Source of the DNA: an uncultured Clostridia bacterium
Lineage (GTDB): Bacteria > Bacillota > Clostridia > Oscillospirales > CAG-272
DNA: 8,438 nt
Direction of reading: 5' to 3'
Assembly: GCA_937884385.1 (NCBI GenBank)
Contig: CALGCW010000214.1
Location: 1 to 8,438 of the forward strand
A program made the translations under genes and the position numbers. The notes under the pieces were generated by a model, which saw nothing but the letters and a program-made list of their open reading frames with translations, was not told where the DNA came from and searched no databases. This document shows, piece after piece, positions 5,152-8,438 of the stretch; the stretch's first letter is position 1, and the number at the start of each line of letters is the position of its first letter.

Positions 5152-7551
5152 TCTAACGATAAACGAACAATGACCTATATTGGGAAAATCGATTTGATTG
5201 AAAATGCATATAAAAAGATGCTACTGGGGGAACAACTTTCATTTGAAGAAAATTCTCTATTGCTTGCTACTGCCATATGTTTGTTAGACGAGTACGATGT
5301 CGACCAAACCAAAAAACTCTTTTTCGAAATCTCATATGAAATTATTGCAAGATACTCGGTTTCTACAAGTGATTATAGACCACTTTACGATTTCTCGGTT
5401 AATTATGGCTTTTTTCCTATCGTCGACTATATTTTAGAGCATGACGAGGATTTTTTGCAGAGTGTTGCTGATGTTATAAATAAAGTTAACATTGATAAAT
5501 ATCGAACGGAAAGCTTCTTGCCCACAATTCAGCAACATAATGCATATGAAAGTGTTTTGAATGACGTGAATAGTGATATTAGTTTTGTTGCGCCAACATC
5601 ATTCGGAAAAAGTGAACTAATTATCAGGCATATAAAGAAAGTAAACACTCCGACATTAAAAGCGGCAATAATTGTGCCAACAAAATCACTATTAATGCAG
5701 ACATATAAATATGTTAAGGCTCAATTAGGGGATAAAAAGATATTGCTGCACGATCAAATGTATACAGGAGAAGAATCTTACATTGCAGTTTTAACTCAAG
5801 AGAGAGCCTTGCGTTTGCTGGAAAAGCGCAGTACGCATTTTGATTATTTGTATATCGATGAAGCTCATAATCTATTTGAAAAAGATATGCGCAATAGGTT
5901 GTTGGCAAGATTGATACGCCTTTCGAGATTGAAGAATCAGGCTTGTGAAATATTATATTTTTCACCTTTAGTGGAAACGAGTGATAACTTGAAGGTTCTT
6001 GGCACTTCAACTATTTCTGAGTATCGGATTGAAAATAATATAAAGATCCCAACATATTACTTATATCAAAATCAAAAGGCAAGCATTTATAATCGATATT
6101 TTAATAAGCTTTATGAACTACCCGGTCAGTGTACAACCCCGTATGAATACATAATTAATAAAGCAACGGACAAGAATTTGCTATACATAACTGCTCCTAA
6201 AAGGATGGAGGTTGTGACCATGAAATTTGCTCAAAAACTTCCTGATCTTGATTCACCAGCGATTACTCAAATTATTGCATCTATCAAACGGCATGTACAT
6301 AATGAGTTTCAGATGATCTCACTTATTAAAAAAGGCGTTGTATATTTGCATGGAAAATTGCCGGATTACGTAAAGGATTATATTGAATATAAAGCAGCCA
6401 CAACTCCAGAAATAAGGTATGTTTCCGCGAACTCGGTTCTGCTTGAAGGTATTAACCTTCCGATTTCGTCGCTTTTCATTATTGATGCATGGGGATTAAA
6501 AACCAATAAATTAATAAACTTAAGTGGAAGAGTCAATAGACTTAATTCTATTTTTGGTTCACATGCAGATATTGAGAAACTATTTCCTCCCATTCACTTT
6601 GTTGAGAATGATGATTTTAGTGGGTCAATGAAAACTTATATTGAACGATTGCGCACAAATGATATTGTGGATAAAATTGATAATCCTTTTTTAGAAAATT
6701 TTGATGAAGATGCGGTAGATGAGGATAAGAGAGCGGACCTCGAAAAAACCAAATATGAAGAGGAACTTTATTTTTCTGATTTAAAATCCGAGGACGGTAT
6801 TTTATATCAGAAAATGATAGCGTTAGCGCTTAATGCACATTTGGAATTGAATCCGACGACTATAGATTTAATATTGAGAAGATTAAAAAAATTCCGCAAT
6901 GATGAGGTATTTAAGCTAAAAGGCATTGTAGAAAAAGTCGTTACTGTCTTTTTAAATGATGTTGCTGTCATTGATTTTGAAATCGTTCGTCTCAGAAATC
7001 AATACGCAATAGACTACTACGAAAAATATTTAACAGAATTGCGCAGACGGTCTTTGCAACAGAATATACAATATGAGCTTGATTATTTCAAGTGGAGAAA
7101 AAGAAGTGGCGACCCATATATGTTTATGGGTTCTTCATATGGAGAAACCGCTCGTCCAGATGATGAGGACAAAAAACTATTGTATGTTGATTTAAGGCAA
7201 AAGACAGATAATGAAATGCTTAATTTGGCAATAGTAAAGTTAAAGATTGAGGATGATTTCCTATCCTATAAATTTAACAAATTTGTTGAATTGCTTCATG
7301 ATTATGGTCTGATATCCGATGATGAGTACAATTTCACAACATATGGAACAGAAGATGAATTAGAGATAAAACTTGTAAAACAGGGACTTCCAATCCATTT
7401 GGTATCTAAGTTGACTCACGATCAGCAACTGCAAAATCTCAATTTTGATGAAAACAATATCATTCATTGTAATCCCTCTTTTGTTGAGTATTATAGCTCC
7501 TTGGATGATTTCTATCAATATCAGGTTGATAAGTATGTCTATGTGAACTAA
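5149..7551 (+). CDS. hamB: Hachiman anti-phage system protein HamB (DEAH/Ski2-like SF2 helicase)
   Basis: This 800-residue protein has a helical N-terminal part (about 1-120), then an SF2 helicase core. Motifs in order are: a Q-motif-like segment (TIQQH, about 126-130), Walker A APTSFGKS (148-155), motif Ia VPTKSLLMQ (176-184), DEAH (237-240), motif III reduced to FSPL (271-274), VVYLHGKLP (397-405), motif V NSVLLEGINLP (428-438) and motif VI SGRVNR (459-464). The HGKLP/EGINLP pair points to the Ski2-like branch. Residues after about 480 form an acidic, helical extension (DEDAVDEDKRADLEK) with no domain I recognise. In known systems HamB uses ATP to survey or translocate on DNA and controls the HamA nuclease. 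It is the last gene of the unit and a terminator follows at once. The reading frame is intact, with no sign of decay. Confidence 0.88.
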   Translation: MSNDKRTMTYIGKIDLIENAYKKMLLGEQLSFEENSLLLATAICLLDEYDVDQTKKLFFEISYEIIARYSVSTSDYRPLYDFSVNYGFFPIVDYILEHDEDFLQSVADVINKVNIDKYRTESFLPTIQQHNAYESVLNDVNSDISFVAPTSFGKSELIIRHIKKVNTPTLKAAIIVPTKSLLMQTYKYVKAQLGDKKILLHDQMYTGEESYIAVLTQERALRLLEKRSTHFDYLYIDEAHNLFEKDMRNRLLARLIRLSRLKNQACEILYFSPLVETSDNLKVLGTSTISEYRIENNIKIPTYYLYQNQKASIYNRYFNKLYELPGQCTTPYEYIINKATDKNLLYITAPKRMEVVTMKFAQKLPDLDSPAITQIIASIKRHVHNEFQMISLIKKGVVYLHGKLPDYVKDYIEYKAATTPEIRYVSANSVLLEGINLPISSLFIIDAWGLKTNKLINLSGRVNRLNSIFGSHADIEKLFPPIHFVENDDFSGSMKTYIERLRTNDIVDKIDNPFLENFDEDAVDEDKRADLEKTKYEEELYFSDLKSEDGILYQKMIALALNAHLELNPTTIDLILRRLKKFRNDEVFKLKGIVEKVVTVFLNDVAVIDFEIVRLRNQYAIDYYEKYLTELRRRSLQQNIQYELDYFKWRKRSGDPYMFMGSSYGETARPDDEDKKLLYVDLRQKTDNEMLNLAIVKLKIEDDFLSYKFNKFVELLHDYGLISDDEYNFTTYGTEDELEIKLVKQGLPIHLVSKLTHDQQLQNLNFDENNIIHCNPSFVEYYSSLDDFYQYQVDKYVYVN

Positions 7552-7555
7552 TGCG

Positions 7556-7589
7556 AAGAATAGATTGATTTGGATCAATTTATTCTTTT
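7556..7589 (+). terminator. Intrinsic terminator of the hamAB unit
   Basis: The arms 7556-7569 and 7574-7587 form a 14-base-pair stem (one G-U wobble) around a TTGG loop, and a TTTTGTT tract follows directly. It starts four bases after the hamB stop. The A-rich left arm and T-rich right arm mean it could also work on transcripts from the other strand. Confidence 0.85.
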
Positions 7590-7637
7590 GTTCTGAAATT
7601 GATATGATACTTAATTGATAACTAATTCCCTTTGGTC

Positions 7638-7666
7638 TGGACTTTCTCCACCTTCTGTGGTATATT
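7638..7666 (+). promoter_or_regulatory. Sigma-A-type promoter with extended -10
   Basis: TATATT (7661-7666) is preceded by TG plus one base (7658-7660), an extended -10. A TGGACT -35-like hexamer (7638-7643, four of six consensus bases) lies exactly 17 bases upstream. Transcription would start near 7673, just before the AGGAGG (7681-7686) of the next gene. It sits after the hamAB terminator and so begins a new unit. Confidence 0.75.
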
Positions 7667-7694
7667 GTGTTACCAAGCAAAGGAGGTAACATGC

Positions 7695-7925
7695 ATGGCA
7701 AAGATTACGATTGAAGAGCTGTACCGCGGCGAAAAATACGATATCATGAGCGCGGTGACGGCAAAGGCATTGCAGCTCGGCATTGACGAGCGAACCGAGG
7801 AAGGTCGGACATGGATCGAGATGGAACTCGTCCGTCAGACCGTGATAGCAATTGAACAAATGAAAAAGAACGGTGACTGTATTGCCGAGGGTGAACTCGG
7901 AGATGCGGTCACCGTTTCTGTATGA
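7695..7925 (+). CDS. Small protein of unknown function, first gene of the 3' mobile-element-like operon
   Basis: This 76-residue protein starts at ATG 7695, eight bases after AGGAGG; another ATG at 7691 is in a different frame that goes nowhere. It begins MAKITIEELYRGEKYD and is predicted mainly helical, with a segment LVRQTVIAIEQMKK. There is no signal peptide, cysteine motif or catalytic pattern that I recognise. Base composition is clearly richer in GC than hamB. It lies directly downstream of a strong promoter and 15 bases before the next small gene. Position and size suit an accessory protein of a clostridial integrative element, but no function can be read. Confidence 0.7.
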   Translation: MAKITIEELYRGEKYDIMSAVTAKALQLGIDERTEEGRTWIEMELVRQTVIAIEQMKKNGDCIAEGELGDAVTVSV

Positions 7926-7940
7926 AGGGAGGTGCTGAGA

Positions 7941-8126
7941 ATGGATAAGATATTCAAGCAGCTCTATCCCGGCGTGAAAGAAGAATACCTGGAACGCGCA
8001 TTTGAAAAGCTGAAAAAGAACGGTTGCCCGGCAGATGAAGACTTAATGACCTGGTTCGGTAAGCTCGTGGCGGCAGAAATCCTTGAGGATGCATTGGGGA
8101 ACGGTAAGCATGATGAAAACGATTGA
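7941..8126 (+). CDS. Small helical protein of unknown function
   Basis: This 61-residue protein starts at ATG 7941, six bases after AGGGAGGTG (7926-7934). A GTG in frame at 7932 lies within that ribosome site, so ATG is preferred. The sequence reads MDKIFKQLYPGVKEEYLERAF and is charged and helical, with a single Cys (NGCPADED) and an acidic end. I do not recognise the family. It overlaps the next gene by up to 17 bases, implying coupled translation. Confidence 0.65.
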   Translation: MDKIFKQLYPGVKEEYLERAFEKLKKNGCPADEDLMTWFGKLVAAEILEDALGNGKHDEND

Positions 8127-8394
8127 CGAGCTCTGGTATGGCAACGTCTCGCCCTTCGAGCAATACACACGTGGTGACAAACGGCTCAAGGAACTGCTGA
8201 AGCTGGTAGCCAGGAATCGCGATGAGTTGGGAGAAACACTCACGGACAAGCAGAAGGAAACACTCGAAAAGTTCGAGGAATGCATGAACGAGATGCACAG
8301 CATCACCGAGCGCGATGCCTTCTCCTACGGCTTCCGACTCGGAGTGCAGCTGATGGCTGAATCCTTCCTTCTGCCATTGGGTGAGGAAGAATAG
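8110..8394 (+). CDS. DUF6809-like small protein
   Basis: The protein has 94 residues from ATG 8110, or 93 from the adjacent ATG 8113; GGGG at 8096-8099 serves either. The beginning, KTIDELWYGNVSPFEQ, is the pattern I associate with DUF6809 proteins of clostridial mobile elements. A helical middle (LKELLKLVARNRDELGETLTDKQKETLEKFEECMNEM, written here only to residue 58 or so in two pieces: LKELLKLVARNRDELG and LTDKQKETLEKFEE) and a C-terminal FRLGVQLMAESF helix follow. The function is unknown. In such elements this gene is often near serine recombinases, which would lie outside this window. A hairpin terminator follows its stop by 12 bases. Confidence 0.6.
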   Translation: MMKTIDELWYGNVSPFEQYTRGDKRLKELLKLVARNRDELGETLTDKQKETLEKFEECMNEMHSITERDAFSYGFRLGVQLMAESFLLPLGEEE

Positions 8395-8406
8395 CCCCTG
8401 GACCGC

Positions 8407-8433
8407 CTAAAACCGCCCGTGTGGCGGTTTTAG
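8407..8433 (+). terminator. GC-rich hairpin terminator of the 3' operon
   Basis: A perfect 11-base-pair stem, CTAAAACCGCC (8407-8417) with GGCGGTTTTAG (8423-8433), surrounds the loop CGTGT. The T-run lies within the right arm (TTTTAG), the common form of bidirectional clostridial terminators. The window ends five bases later, so any downstream tail is not visible. Confidence 0.8.
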
Positions 8434-8438
8434 CGTTG

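Noticed and set aside
1..8438. CRISPR array, tRNA, rRNA, transposon ends or riboswitch
   Set aside because: I saw no regularly spaced repeats, cloverleaf-like segments, terminal inverted repeats with a transposase, or long structured leader on either strand.

Overview
The window looks like accessory DNA from a low-GC Gram-positive gut anaerobe (class Clostridia; Oscillospiraceae or Lachnospiraceae are my best guesses). The reasons are near-consensus AGGAGG ribosome sites, TTG starts in AT-rich genes, and families common in clostridial genomes and mobile elements: TipAS-type MerR remnants, DUF5131, a short deformylase and a DUF6809-like protein. Every gene I can support is on the + strand. The window contains no integrase, transposase, tRNA, rRNA or CRISPR array.

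Region 1 (1-4390) is a tight row of small genes with unrelated functions and mostly their own ribosome sites. It opens with the 3' end of a probable P-loop kinase. Next comes a scar that joins the 5' end of a deformylase gene to the 3' end of a TipAS-domain regulator gene. After that come a stand-alone PD-(D/E)XK nuclease with a C-terminal helix-turn-helix, a DUF5131 (phage Gp37/Gp68-like) protein, a P-loop kinase, an unrecognised acidic protein, a second deformylase 5' remnant, a YcgL/RlaP-type nucleotidyltransferase, and an intact short peptide deformylase. The same deformylase 5' end therefore occurs three times, twice as debris. This suggests the row was built and eroded by repeated recombination at or near deformylase genes.

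Region 2 (4391-7600) is a two-gene Hachiman-type anti-phage system. hamA encodes a DUF1837-like PD-(D/E)XK nuclease and hamB a DEAH/Ski2-like superfamily 2 helicase. Both use TTG starts behind strong ribosome sites, and a clear intrinsic terminator follows hamB. The known model is that the helicase senses or processes DNA and releases the nuclease. The system itself is known; its setting next to an orphan nuclease and deformylase debris is the less ordinary part.

Region 3 (7600-8438) is a separate transcription unit. It has an extended -10 promoter, three small overlapping or closely spaced genes (the last DUF6809-like) and a GC-rich hairpin terminator. Its base composition is visibly richer in GC than hamAB. 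It resembles the small-gene operons seen in clostridial integrative elements, so 7552-7694 is a probable module junction.

I found no obviously new multi-gene system. The best leads for new biology are the orphan nuclease-HTH gene (310-1167), the unknown acidic protein (2582-3106) and the three-fold deformylase 5' repeat.
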